Origin: Caenispirillum salinarum AK4
Lineage (GTDB): Bacteria > Pseudomonadota > Alphaproteobacteria > Rhodospirillales > Rhodospirillaceae
Direction of reading: 5' to 3'
DNA length: 64,000 bases
Assembly (NCBI RefSeq): GCF_000315795.1
Contig: NZ_ANHY01000021.1
Coordinates: 92,250-156,249 of the forward strand
Numbering within the stretch: position 1 is the first letter of the stretch; each line of letters starts with the position of its first letter. Shown here in pieces: positions 44,947 through 53,199 of this stretch. The translations under genes were made by a program, and so were the position numbers. The notes below the pieces were generated by a model, which saw nothing but the letters and a program-made list of their open reading frames with translations, had not been told where the DNA came from and did not search any database.

Positions 44947-46644
44947 TTAGCTGCGCACCTGAATGCTGTCGTTGGGCGCCAGTTCGACGGTCTTGTGCTT
45001 TTCGATGTAGTTGGTGACCACGTCCCAGATGGGCGGCCCCTCCGTGCCCTCGTTGACAGAGGCCCAGCCGGCGACCGTGTATTCCCTGGACGGGTCGACG
45101 GGCTCGCCCGTCTTCAGCATGGTCATGTTGCTGATGCGGCTGCCCATGGGCTTGTCCACGTCGATCGTGTAGCCCATGCCGCCGACGCGGACCATGTCGC
45201 CGCCCTGCTGGTAGAACGGGTCTGGGTTGAAGATGTTGTCGGCGACGTCCTCCAGGATCGTCTTCAGCATCTCGCCCTTCATCTGCGAACGATAAGCTTC
45301 CGGGTAGGTGATCGACGTCATGGAGTGGATGTCGTCCACCGTGATCTCCTGCCCCGGCAGCAGCGTCGCACCCCAGCGGAAGCCCGGCGACAGCGCGATC
45401 TCGGCGTCGCGTTCCTCCAGCAGCGCCTGGCAGATCAGGTCGTCGAACGTGCCGTTGAAGTTGCCCCGGCGGTAGAGCAGCGAGTCCGTCGTGCCGACCA
45501 CCCGGTCGATCTCGGCCGCGAAGGGCGCGCGCACCTCTTCCACCAGTTTCGCCATGTCCGGGTCCGGCGTGATGACGTCGGAGAACACGGGGATCAGGCG
45601 ATAGGTGTAGTCGGCGACCTTGCCGTTCTTCACGTCCAGGTCCAGGCGCGACAGGAACTTGCCGTGCGAGCCGGACGCGATAAGCAGCGTGCCGTCGACG
45701 TCGATGGCGCGCGGCAAGGCGTCGTGGGTGTGGCCGGTCAGCAGCACGTCCAGCCCGTCGACCATGCCCGCCAGCTTGCGGTCCACGTCAAACCCGTTGT
45801 GCGACAGCAGCACCACCACTTCCGCCCCGTTGGCGCGGGCGTTGTCGATGTGCTCCTGCACCATTTCCGGTCGGATGCCGAACGACCAGTCCGGGATCAT
45901 GTAGCCGGGGTTGGCGATGGGCGTATAGGGGAAGGCCTGGCCGATGACGGCGATCTTCACGCCGCCGCGCTCGAACATCTTGGTGCTGTCGAAGACGGCC
46001 TCTTCCCAGGTGGCGTCGATGACGTTGCCCGCCAGGAAGGGGAAGTCCATCTGGTCGATCAGCTCCTGCACGCGGTCCTGGCCGTAGGTGAATTCCCAGT
46101 GCGCCGTCATGGCATCGGTGGTCAGCGCGTTCATCACCTTGACCATGTCCTCGCCCTTGGTGTGGTACGAGGTGTAGCTGCCCTGCCAGGTGTCGCCGCC
46201 GTCCAGGAACAGGGTGTTGTCCGGGCGTTCGGCGCGGATGGCCTTGATCAGCGTCGCCAGCCGGTCGACGCCGCCCAGCTTGCCGTACTGGCGGGCCAGG
46301 TCCACGAAGTCGACGTAGGTCAGCGCGTGGCACTCGGGCGTGCCGCGGGCGATGTCGAACATCTTGAGGAATTCCGGCCCGACCACGTGGGGCGGCTTGC
46401 CGGCGACTTCACCGACGCCCAGGTTCACGGACGGCTCGCGGAAGTAGACGGGCTTGAGCTGCGCGTGCATGTCGGTCACGTGCAGCAGCGTCACCTGGCC
46501 CTTGGGCGTGAAGCGCAGCAGGTCGTCCTGGGTCATCATCTTGGACTGACCATAGGCGGTGCGCCCCAGGCTCACGGTGCCGGCGCCAGTGAGGATGGCG
46601 GTGGCGGCGGTGGCGCGAAGGAAATCGCGTCGGGTAAACAGCAT
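44947..46644 (-). CDS. soxB: SoxB, thiosulfohydrolase
   Basis: The 565-aa protein is a two-domain 5'-nucleotidase-like enzyme with a twin-arginine-type signal (RRDFLRA) and metal motifs TDMHAQL, DGGDTWQGS, LLSHNGFDVDR and GHTHD. SoxB hydrolyses the sulfate group from the SoxY-bound thiosulfate. A GGGGAGG site lies upstream. A perfect hairpin separates it from soxA. Confidence 0.96.
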   Translation of the reverse strand: MLFTRRDFLRATAATAILTGAGTVSLGRTAYGQSKMMTQDDLLRFTPKGQVTLLHVTDMHAQLKPVYFREPSVNLGVGEVAGKPPHVVGPEFLKMFDIARGTPECHALTYVDFVDLARQYGKLGGVDRLATLIKAIRAERPDNTLFLDGGDTWQGSYTSYHTKGEDMVKVMNALTTDAMTAHWEFTYGQDRVQELIDQMDFPFLAGNVIDATWEEAVFDSTKMFERGGVKIAVIGQAFPYTPIANPGYMIPDWSFGIRPEMVQEHIDNARANGAEVVVLLSHNGFDVDRKLAGMVDGLDVLLTGHTHDALPRAIDVDGTLLIASGSHGKFLSRLDLDVKNGKVADYTYRLIPVFSDVITPDPDMAKLVEEVRAPFAAEIDRVVGTTDSLLYRRGNFNGTFDDLICQALLEERDAEIALSPGFRWGATLLPGQEITVDDIHSMTSITYPEAYRSQMKGEMLKTILEDVADNIFNPDPFYQQGGDMVRVGGMGYTIDVDKPMGSRISNMTMLKTGEPVDPSREYTVAGWASVNEGTEGPPIWDVVTNYIEKHKTVELAPNDSIQVRS

Positions 46645-46742
46645 TTCTGGACAAGCCTCCCCGGTTCGGGCGCGCGCGTTCGCGGCCCGGGCTCATGTCG
46701 TCTCGGTCTATGGTTGAAGATCGGTCGGCGTCGCCTGCCGTT

Positions 46743-46776
46743 GGCGGGGCGGGACGTGAAGGCATCCCGCCCCGCC
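46743..46776 (-). terminator. Perfect 12-bp hairpin between soxA and soxB
   Basis: Arms GGCGGGGCGGGA (46743-46754) and TCCCGCCCCGCC (46765-46776) are perfect, with a 10-nt loop. No T-run follows on the minus strand. It may attenuate transcription or stabilise the soxA 3' end. Confidence 0.6.
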
Positions 46777-46801
46777 CGCCTTGGTCAGGCGATGCCTTGC
46801 G

Positions 46802-47626
46802 TCACTTGCGCACGGCCGGCGTCTCGATGGGCAGGCCGTTGCCGCGCCAGGTCACGTACAGCTCCAGGTTCGTGTACTCGTCGGAGCCGTAGGGCAGCTT
46901 CTCGGCGCGGATGTTGTTGTTGCAGCCGCGGAACCGGCGGTGCAGCGAGCCCACCTTCTGCCACTTCAGGCGATACAGCGGGAAGCCGTTGCCCTGGCCC
47001 TGGCTCAGCGTCTCGGCGCGGATCAGGTTACCGGCGTTGTCCACGTGGCAGTGGGTGCAGGCCAGGTCCAGCTGGCCGCGGCGGGTCTCGTAGAACTCCT
47101 TGCCCTTTTCCCAGAACTCCTTGGCCGGACCGTCGATGGACACGTCGACGGGCATGCCCTTGGACTGGTTCTTGACGTAGGCCGTCATGCCCAGCAGCTC
47201 GTCGCTTTCCCACTTGTAGGGCTCGGCCTGCATGTTCTCGGTGCGGCAGAAGTTGATGCGCTGCTCCAGGTTCATCATCTTGCCGGTCTCTTCGGAATAG
47301 ACCGGATACTTCGTCGCCACACCCGCCATGCTTTCCTCGGCGTCGCCGTGGCAGTCGGCGCAGGCCTTGCCGGCGTCACCGGCCGCGTTTTCCCACTCGC
47401 TCATGCCCGTGTCGAGCCAGAGCATGGCGGGGTTCTGGAACTCGTCGTCCTGCATGGCGCGGGTTTCCGGTCCGGCATAGGTGTAGCCGGACCGCTTGTC
47501 GCCCACCTGGTATTCGCCCCACTTGCCTTCCGCCATCTCATCGGCGAACGCCGGTCCCGTGGTCAGCGCCAGGGCCGGAAGGCCGAGCGCGATGGCGGCG
47601 GCCATGGCCTTGAAAGTGGTATTCAT
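46802..47626 (-). CDS. soxA: SoxA, diheme cytochrome of SoxAX
   Basis: The 274-aa protein has a signal peptide (ending TGPAFA), heme sites CADCH near residue 90 and CTHCH near 190, and a later Cys in RGCNNN that is the expected persulfide-modified axial ligand. SoxAX joins thiosulfate to the SoxY cysteine. The soxZ gene lies 109 nt upstream on the same strand. Confidence 0.95.
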   Translation of the reverse strand: MNTTFKAMAAAIALGLPALALTTGPAFADEMAEGKWGEYQVGDKRSGYTYAGPETRAMQDDEFQNPAMLWLDTGMSEWENAAGDAGKACADCHGDAEESMAGVATKYPVYSEETGKMMNLEQRINFCRTENMQAEPYKWESDELLGMTAYVKNQSKGMPVDVSIDGPAKEFWEKGKEFYETRRGQLDLACTHCHVDNAGNLIRAETLSQGQGNGFPLYRLKWQKVGSLHRRFRGCNNNIRAEKLPYGSDEYTNLELYVTWRGNGLPIETPAVRK

Positions 47627-47734
47627 GGTTAACCTCCCCGGTCGTTCTTTCTTTCGCCCCGACCGTTGCTCGGCCGGTGGTGGACGGGCCGGGGGCGCGC
47701 CGTGTTGCGCGGCGGCCCCGCCCCGCGAGCGGGA

Positions 47735-48061
47735 TCAGCCTTCGACCGTCAGCTTGCTCTTCTTGGAGTAGGTGGAGCCGTCGTCGTCGTTCCAGACGAA
47801 CTCGTACTCCCCGCTTTCCTGGGGCTGGTGGTAGAAGGAAATATAGGGGTTGGCCGACACCGCCGGCTCGATCTCGGCGATGAAGAAGGGCTCGCCGTTA
47901 AAGCGTGCCTCGAAGTGGTTGATGATCTGGCGCGGGATGACGTTGCCGTCGCTGTCCTTGCGCTGGCCGCTTTCCATCTTGTGGGAAATCAGCGTCTTGA
48001 TCTCGACGACCTCGCCCTTGGAAGCGGACTTGGGCGCGCGCACGCGGGGCTTGCTGGCCAT
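47735..48061 (-). CDS. soxZ: SoxZ, sulfur-carrier scaffold
   Basis: The 108-aa protein has the SoxZ pattern: PRVRAPKSASKGEVVEIKTL, ARFNGEPFF and ANPYISFYHQPQESG. SoxZ dimerises with SoxY. ATG 48061 has GGAGG 8 nt upstream; the longer frame to 48100 is not needed. Confidence 0.95.
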   Translation of the reverse strand: MASKPRVRAPKSASKGEVVEIKTLISHKMESGQRKDSDGNVIPRQIINHFEARFNGEPFFIAEIEPAVSANPYISFYHQPQESGEYEFVWNDDDGSTYSKKSKLTVEG

Positions 48062-48179
48062 TGTAAAACCTCCGAACTTGTCCTGTCGCGGCCGCCTCAC
48101 GCCTCTGCGTGTTCAGGCGGAACGGCCGCCATGATGTCTGTCGCCGGACCCGGCGGTCAGGCCGGCCGGCCCTGCCCGA

Positions 48180-48653
48180 TCAGCCGCCGCAGCCGCCGAT
48201 GGTCACCTTCACGGGCTGGGCCGCGCGATAGACGGAGCCGTCGCTCATTTCGGCGAAGGCGACCACGTTCTGCGTCTGCGCCAGGCGCATCCGGGTCGAG
48301 GCCTCGGCGCGGCCCGACTGCGGGGTGAACTTGAAGGTGATCACCTCGGGGGAGGGATTGCCGTCGGCCATCAGGTGCACGGCCTTGACGTAGCTGTCCT
48401 GCGTCATCGGGCTGTCGACCGACACGCCGACGGGTACGGTGTTGCCGTTCTCGGCGATTTCCGGCAGGTCCAGGGACACCTTGCCTTCCTGCGGCGTGGT
48501 GTCGCCGATCATTTCCTTGATCGCCTTCTGCACCTCTTCCGGGCTGGCCTTCGCCAGGCCGGGCATCAGGGTCATGCCGACCCCGGCGGCGGCCACGCCA
48601 CCGATGGAGAAAAACACCTGTCGGCGGCTCATCGCCTTGGACATCATCTTCAT
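48180..48653 (-). CDS. soxY: SoxY, thiosulfate carrier
   Basis: The 157-aa protein has a twin-arginine-type signal (SRRQVFFSIGG) and ends with the carrier motif KVTIGGCGG, whose Cys holds the sulfur intermediates. ATG 48653 is chosen (AAGGA upstream at short spacing); ATG 48647 is also possible. Confidence 0.95.
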   Translation of the reverse strand: MKMMSKAMSRRQVFFSIGGVAAAGVGMTLMPGLAKASPEEVQKAIKEMIGDTTPQEGKVSLDLPEIAENGNTVPVGVSVDSPMTQDSYVKAVHLMADGNPSPEVITFKFTPQSGRAEASTRMRLAQTQNVVAFAEMSDGSVYRAAQPVKVTIGGCGG

Positions 48654-48759
48654 CTTTCCTTGACCTTTCTTCCAAGTCTCCCCGGACGAGCGCGAGGGTT
48701 CGCGACCCGCCTTCAGTGCGGGCCCGGTGCTCGCGTCTCGCGACACGGTAGGGTCGTCC

Positions 48760-49248
48760 TCAGTTCGTCTGCGGTTCTTCTTCCGTCAGCGTCATCAGGT
48801 AGGCGACGACGTCTTCCACCTGCTGCGCCGTCAGGATCGGCTGATCTTCAAAACCGTCCTTGACCATGTGCAGTCCCTCGACCCTGTAGAACGCCGGCAT
48901 CATGGTCTCGGGGTTGATGACCTTCGAATCCACAATGCGCAGCCGCAGGTGTTCGGGCTCGTATCGGTTGCCGACGCCCCAGAGCGACGGCCCGGTCTCG
49001 CCGTGGAACTGCTCCTCGGGAATGGGCATCTTGTGACAGCTCAGGCAGTTGCCGAGCTTGCGATCGATGGCGACCACCTTGCCGTTGACCGGATCGCCCG
49101 GCTGGCCCGTCAGACTCTCGGGAATGGTCCAGTCGTCGACCACCTTGTAGTCGACCAGATCAGCCGCCTGCGCCGGTGCGGTCAAAGCCAGACCGGCCAC
49201 GGCAGCCGTCGCCACCATCGCGGAAATCGCAGATGTCTTGCGCTGCAC
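48760..49248 (-). CDS. soxX: SoxX, monoheme cytochrome of SoxAX
   Basis: The 162-aa protein has a signal peptide (ending TAPAQA) and a CLSCH heme site near residue 70, with MMPAFYRVEG supplying the Met ligand. It heads the soxXYZAB run, 106 nt before soxY. Confidence 0.93.
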   Translation of the reverse strand: MQRKTSAISAMVATAAVAGLALTAPAQAADLVDYKVVDDWTIPESLTGQPGDPVNGKVVAIDRKLGNCLSCHKMPIPEEQFHGETGPSLWGVGNRYEPEHLRLRIVDSKVINPETMMPAFYRVEGLHMVKDGFEDQPILTAQQVEDVVAYLMTLTEEEPQTN

Positions 49249-49572
49249 GAACGCCTCCCTTTCTTCCCCGGTTTATTTGACACAAGGCAAAGCTCGTCCG
49301 ATGCTCGCAAAGGCGCGGCCAGCATTGCGTCAACTTGTTCTAGGCGGGGCTTTGGACCTTCCGCCTCCCCACATTTTCTTATTCTACTCAGAGCACGGTG
49401 TTGTTTTGAGTCTTTGACCCGGCGGCTCTGGGTATATTAGTGTTTTCTGGAATAGCGTGACCTGATGCGACCCAGGATGCAAGAGGAAAAAAGACACAAA
49501 ATTAAGCAGGCCTTGAAAGCCGCTGCGAATCAGTGACTTGGGTCGTCGCGCATGGGGAGGACAAGGAACGCC
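49249..49572. promoter_or_regulatory. AT-rich divergent control region of soxX and the thioredoxin-like gene
   Basis: About 49370-49510 is much AT-richer than the flanks and lies between divergent genes. It holds TTGACC (49414-49419) and TATATT (49433-49438), but their 13-nt spacing is too short for a standard promoter. An A-rich tract (AAAAAAG, about 49487) and several T-runs may be regulator sites. No ORF is evident. Confidence 0.4.
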
Positions 49573-49935
49573 ATGAAACGGATTTTGTTTTACTTGCTCA
49601 GCATTATACCCCTTTTGGGGAGTGCATCAGCGGCCCACGCGGCCGAGCTGGTTATGTTCGAAGCGCCCCGCTGCGCCTGGTGCGAGGCCTGGACAAAGGA
49701 AATCGGGCCCATCTATCCGAAGACGGAGGAAGCCGCGCGGGCGCCGCTGCGCCGCGTCGACCTGACCCAGAAGCCGCTGCCCGCCGATATCAAGACCAAG
49801 GAACCGGTGCGCATGACGCCCACCTTCGTCCTGGTGGACGACGGCGGCGAGGAAATCGGCCGGATCACCGGCTATGCCGGCGACGAGATGTTCTGGTGGC
49901 AGCTCGACAACCTCATGGAGGCCCTGGAGGACTGA
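49573..49935 (+). CDS. Secreted thioredoxin-like protein (SoxS/SoxW type)
   Basis: The 120-aa protein has a signal peptide (residues 1-24, LLSIIPLLGSASAAHA) and a thioredoxin-like fold with APRCAWCEAW as redox site and MTPTFVLVDD as cis-Pro loop. SoxS and SoxW keep the SoxY cysteine reduced in other bacteria. It faces soxX across the shared control region. ATG 49573 has AAGGAA upstream. Confidence 0.82.
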   Translation: MKRILFYLLSIIPLLGSASAAHAAELVMFEAPRCAWCEAWTKEIGPIYPKTEEAARAPLRRVDLTQKPLPADIKTKEPVRMTPTFVLVDDGGEEIGRITGYAGDEMFWWQLDNLMEALED

Positions 49936-49950
49936 CCGCTCGGGGCGTGC

Positions 49951-49973
49951 ATACTGCCGCATAAAGCGGTATC
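49951..49973 (+). promoter_or_regulatory. Inverted repeat before the Rrf2 regulator
   Basis: The sequence ATACTGCCGC-ATAAA-GCGGTAT is nearly symmetric, with CCGC/GCGG and ATAC/GTAT arms. It lies 31 nt before the regulator start. It could be an autoregulatory operator or a hairpin from the upstream gene. Confidence 0.4.
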
Positions 49974-50004
49974 CTGGCGGCATCTTTTCGCCGGAGCCGC
50001 CGCC

Positions 50005-50475
50005 ATGCGCCTGACCCAGCACACCGACTTCGCCCTGCGGCTGCTCATCGCGCTGGCCGTGGTGGAGCGGCGCGCGCCCGGCGCCGGCCGGACGCTGACC
50101 GTGCGCGACGTCGCCGAACGCTACACCATCTCGCGTCATCACCTGATGAAGGTCGCCAATGAACTGACGCGCCTGGGCGTGGTGGAAGGCTTGCGCGGAC
50201 GCGGCGGCGGCGTGCGCCTGGCGCGCCCGGCCGAGGAGATCAGCATCGGGACGGTTGTGCGCGCCCTGGAAGCCAGCGACGACCTGGTGGAATGCTTCGA
50301 CCGGGCTTCCGACGCCTGCGCCATTTCCCCCGCCTGCCGGCTCAAGGGCCTTCTGGGCCAGGCGCAGGAGGCCTTCCTGGCGGTGCTCGACCGTCACACG
50401 CTGGCCGACGTGGTGCGCCGCCCGGATGCGCTGGAGGCCCTGCTGGGCCTGAGTCCCGAGGTCAGGGCCGACTGA
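50005..50475 (+). CDS. NsrR-type Rrf2-family regulator
   Basis: The 156-aa Rrf2 winged-helix protein has helix-turn-helix ERYTISRHHLMKVANEL and the iron-sulfur ligand pattern C-x7-C-x5-C in ECFDRASDACAISPAC. NsrR senses nitric oxide through a [2Fe-2S] or [4Fe-4S] cluster. Its location next to sox genes could point to a different signal. The stop overlaps the convergent gene ending at 50462. Confidence 0.85.
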   Translation: MRLTQHTDFALRLLIALAVVERRAPGAGRTLTVRDVAERYTISRHHLMKVANELTRLGVVEGLRGRGGGVRLARPAEEISIGTVVRALEASDDLVECFDRASDACAISPACRLKGLLGQAQEAFLAVLDRHTLADVVRRPDALEALLGLSPEVRAD

Positions 50476-50869
50476 CGCCGCCGTGGCGCAGGTGTGTGTC
50501 GTGCTGGTGGGTGAACCGCAGGGCCTGCCAGCGCTCGTCCAGCGGCACGCATTCCGTTGCGCCGAAGCCTTCGGCGATCAGGGGCTGCCAGCCCTTTTCC
50601 CGCGTCAGGTCACTGTGGGACCCGCGTGGATGGGCCACCCAGAACACCGCATCCTCGGCCAGGACAGGCACGGCGCGCGGCACCAGGGCCTGCAGCGCTG
50701 CCCGATCGGACGCGAAGGCCAGCAGCCAGGAACACGGACCCCCGCCGACCCACGTCACCCCTTCGGCCGCCATGGCAGGCAGCCGTCGGGACCAGTCATC
50801 CGGCGCGTCCATGAGGCGCGCAACGGAGCCCGGAACAAGGTGCAGGCGGTCAAGCAGCTCGGCGGTCAT
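50462..50869 (-). CDS. DUF3052-like protein
   Basis: The 135-aa protein has the pattern VFWVAHPRGSHSDLTREKGW and DERWQALRF seen in DUF3052-type proteins. The function is unknown. It overlaps the convergent regulator gene by 14 nt at the 3' ends. Confidence 0.65.
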   Translation of the reverse strand: MTAELLDRLHLVPGSVARLMDAPDDWSRRLPAMAAEGVTWVGGGPCSWLLAFASDRAALQALVPRAVPVLAEDAVFWVAHPRGSHSDLTREKGWQPLIAEGFGATECVPLDERWQALRFTHQHDTHLRHGGVSRP

Positions 50870-50894
50870 GGCGTCGTCTCGCGGCGAGGGCCGG

Positions 50895-51287
50895 CTACTG
50901 CTCCAGCGCCGGCCGCAGATAGGTGTCGAACAGGGCGATGTGGCGCTCGACGCGGGGACTGTCGCAGCCGTCCTCGGCCACCACCTCGCCCATTTCGCGG
51001 GCCGCCGCCTCCAGCTCGGCCAGGGCCTCGGACTCGCTCTTGGGCACCTCGACGGTTTGCAGCAGGCGCATCTGGATGCGCTCCAGGTCGACCTTTTCCG
51101 GCGTCGCGTCCGTGCAGCGCAGCCACGCGATCAGGGCCTTCTGCAGGTCCAGGTGCGACGGATTGTCGAGCGGCGCCGTCTCGTGGGTCAGGGCCGATTC
51201 GCCGCCGACCTGGGCGATGGCCGGCGGGGCGGCGGGAACAAGCAGCGCGCCGGCGAGCGCGGCAGCGGCGATGGATCGCAACATCAT
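50895..51287 (-). CDS. Secreted protein of unknown function
   Basis: The 130-aa product has a signal peptide (residues 1-25, ending APPAIA) and a helical mature part with two Cys (IAWLRCTD and AEDGCDSP) likely paired. AAGGAC lies upstream of ATG 51287. No family recognised. Confidence 0.65.
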   Translation of the reverse strand: MMLRSIAAAALAGALLVPAAPPAIAQVGGESALTHETAPLDNPSHLDLQKALIAWLRCTDATPEKVDLERIQMRLLQTVEVPKSESEALAELEAAAREMGEVVAEDGCDSPRVERHIALFDTYLRPALEQ

Positions 51288-51431
51288 GGGATTCGGGTCC
51301 TTCCGGCCTGGGCCGTATGGGGGAGTGTCTCTTCTCGCCTTACGCGCGGGCGGCGGTGAAGGTTCCTCGACAGCCGCCCGATTGCAAGCCCTCGCAGCCT
51401 GTCGTTGAGGTGCCCCTTCTGCTCTGCTAGG

Positions 51432-51640
51432 GTTGCGTCGGTGCCGGTTCCCGGAAACGGGATTGAAAGGGAACACGGGACGGCAGGGCTTGCGACGACC
51501 GCGTCCGCCCCGCCGAGCCGTGGCTGCCCCCGCAACTGTGCGCGGCGAGTCTCCGCCCCACCTGAAACCATGGCCACTGGCACAGCCGGGAAGGCCGCGG
51601 ATGGAGACGACGACCCGCAAGCCAGGAGACCTGCCGGCGC
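51432..51640 (+). ncRNA. Cobalamin (adenosylcobalamin) riboswitch
   Basis: The region carries the conserved B12-riboswitch blocks in order: GGTGCC near 51440, AAAGGGAACA near 51468, GCCCCCGCAACTGT at 51526-51539, CCACTGGCACAG near 51574, CGGGAAGG at 51587-51594 and GCAAGCCAGGAGACCTGCC at 51617-51635. Spacing is as expected. It lies just upstream of the metal uptake operon and should repress it when cobalamin is plentiful. Confidence 0.93.
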
Positions 51641-51693
51641 AAGCGTCGCCTTTCCGATGGCCGGGGTGTGCCATTGGTCCGGTTCTATCCGCA

Positions 51694-51728
51694 GCGGTGG
51701 CGCGCTGAACCCAACGTCACGCCACCGC
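51694..51728 (+). promoter_or_regulatory. Expression-platform hairpin after the riboswitch
   Basis: A perfect 9-bp stem (GCGGTGGCG at 51694-51702 with CGCCACCGC at 51720-51728) lies between the aptamer and the first gene. No T-run follows, so translational control or Rho-dependent control is more likely than intrinsic termination. Confidence 0.5.
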
Positions 51729-51779
51729 CCCGGCCGGATCTCCGCGCCGGACGGAAGAGCCATGAAAGGACCCGACGCC

Positions 51780-52553
51780 ATGCGTCAGACCACGTTCACG
51801 CTTTTCGCCGCCGCTGCCCTGACGGCCGCCGCCGCGCCGGCCGCCGCGCACTTCCAGGAAATCATCCCCTCGGCCGACATCCTGACGCAGGACACGGGCC
51901 CGACGGTGGACCTGGACGTCCGCTTCACGCATCCGATGGAACAGGGGCCGCTCATGGACATGGCCCCGCCCACGCGCATTGGCGTCCTGGCCGACGGCAC
52001 GGTCAGCGACCTGACCGACACCGCCCAGCCGCGCGAGATCGACGGCAGGACGGCCTACACCCTCTCCCACACCGTGGCGATGCCGACCGATTACGTGTAC
52101 TTCGTCACGCCGGCGCCCTACTGGGAGCCCGCCGAAGGCAAGATGATCGTCCACCACACCAAGGTCGTCGTCGATGCCTTCGACGCCCAGGAAGGATGGG
52201 ACGCCCTCGTCGGCCTGCCGGTCGAGATCGAGCCGCTGGTGCGGCCCTACGGCCTGTGGACGGGCAACGTCTTCCGCGGCATCGTGCGCAAGGACGGCGA
52301 GCCGGTGCCCTTCGCCGAGGTGGAGGTTGAATGGCGCAACGACGGGTCTGTCACCGCGCCGGCGGACGCCTTCATCACCCAGGTCATCAAGGCCGGGCCG
52401 GACGGGGTGTTCTCCTACGCCATGCCGCGCGCCGGCTGGTGGGGCTTCGCCGCCCTGGTGGAGGCCGACGATCCGGTGGCCAACCCCGACGGCGACATGG
52501 TGCCGCTGGAGGAAGGCGGGCTGATGTGGGTCAACGTCCGCGACATGGAGTAA
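51780..52553 (+). CDS. NikK-like periplasmic DUF4198 protein
   Basis: The 257-aa protein has a signal peptide (about 1-22) and starts HFQEIIPSADIL, typical for DUF4198/NikK proteins accompanying nickel or cobalt ECF transporters. The mature N-terminal His may bind metal. ATG 51780 has AAAGGA 9 nt upstream; ATG 51762 is in frame. It is followed after 7 nt by cbiM. Confidence 0.8.
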   Translation: MRQTTFTLFAAAALTAAAAPAAAHFQEIIPSADILTQDTGPTVDLDVRFTHPMEQGPLMDMAPPTRIGVLADGTVSDLTDTAQPREIDGRTAYTLSHTVAMPTDYVYFVTPAPYWEPAEGKMIVHHTKVVVDAFDAQEGWDALVGLPVEIEPLVRPYGLWTGNVFRGIVRKDGEPVPFAEVEVEWRNDGSVTAPADAFITQVIKAGPDGVFSYAMPRAGWWGFAALVEADDPVANPDGDMVPLEEGGLMWVNVRDME

Positions 52554-52560
52554 CGGAACC

Positions 52561-53199
52561 ATGGTGCACATGGTGGAGGGCGTGGTCAGCGCGCCCGTCA
52601 TCGCGGGCTGCACCGCCCTGGCTGCCGCCGGGGTGGGCTACGGCCTGACGAAGCTCAAGGCCGACGACATGCCCAAGGCGGCAGTGGTGGGGGCGGCGTT
52701 CTTCGTCGCCTCCCTGATCCACGTGCCCGTCGGGCCGTCGAGCGCCCACCTGCTGGCGAACGGCCTCATGGGCCTGCTTCTGGGCTGGAGCGCGCTGCCC
52801 GCCATGGCGGTGGCGCTGCTGCTGCAGGCGGCCTTCTTCGGCTTCGGAGGCGTCACCACGCTGGGCGTCAACCTGGTGCTGATCGGCCTGCCCGCCATCA
52901 TCGTCCACCACCTGTTCCGCGACCTGGTGACCCGCGGCCGGAGCGCCTGGGCGGCGGGCTTCGCCTGCGGGGCGCTGGCCATCGCTCTGTCGGCCCTGGG
53001 CGCCGCCGGAGCACTGGCGGCTTCGGGCGCGGCGTTCGTGCCGGCGGCCAAGCTGGTGGTGCTGGCTCATCTGCCGGTGATGGCCGTCGAAGGCGTGGTG
53101 ACGGCCGCCGCCGTCTCCCTGCTCGCCCGCGTCAAGCCGGATGCCCTGTGGACGCGGCCCGCCCCGCAGCCCGTGCCCGCCGTGGGGAGCAACGCCTGA
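52561..53199 (+). CDS. cbiM: CbiM/NikM substrate-binding subunit of cobalt/nickel ECF transporter
   Basis: The 212-aa membrane protein has the conserved N-terminus (M-x-H-M-x-E-G), which chelates the metal, and helices with SLIHVPVGPSSAHLLANGL and the late LAHLPVMAVEGV. The riboswitch suggests cobalt. The neighbours give a NikK-CbiM-NikL order, but no CbiQ or CbiO follows. Confidence 0.88.
   Translation: MVHMVEGVVSAPVIAGCTALAAAGVGYGLTKLKADDMPKAAVVGAAFFVASLIHVPVGPSSAHLLANGLMGLLLGWSALPAMAVALLLQAAFFGFGGVTTLGVNLVLIGLPAIIVHHLFRDLVTRGRSAWAAGFACGALAIALSALGAAGALAASGAAFVPAAKLVVLAHLPVMAVEGVVTAAAVSLLARVKPDALWTRPAPQPVPAVGSNA

Noticed and set aside
44707..47175. 822-codon plus-strand ORF covering soxB and soxA in antisense
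   Set aside because: The opposite strand encodes clear SoxB and SoxA with all active-site motifs; this frame has none.
49414..49438. Standard sigma70 promoter TTGACC/TATATT upstream of the thioredoxin-like gene
   Set aside because: The spacing is 13 nt, too short; kept only as part of the AT-rich control region.
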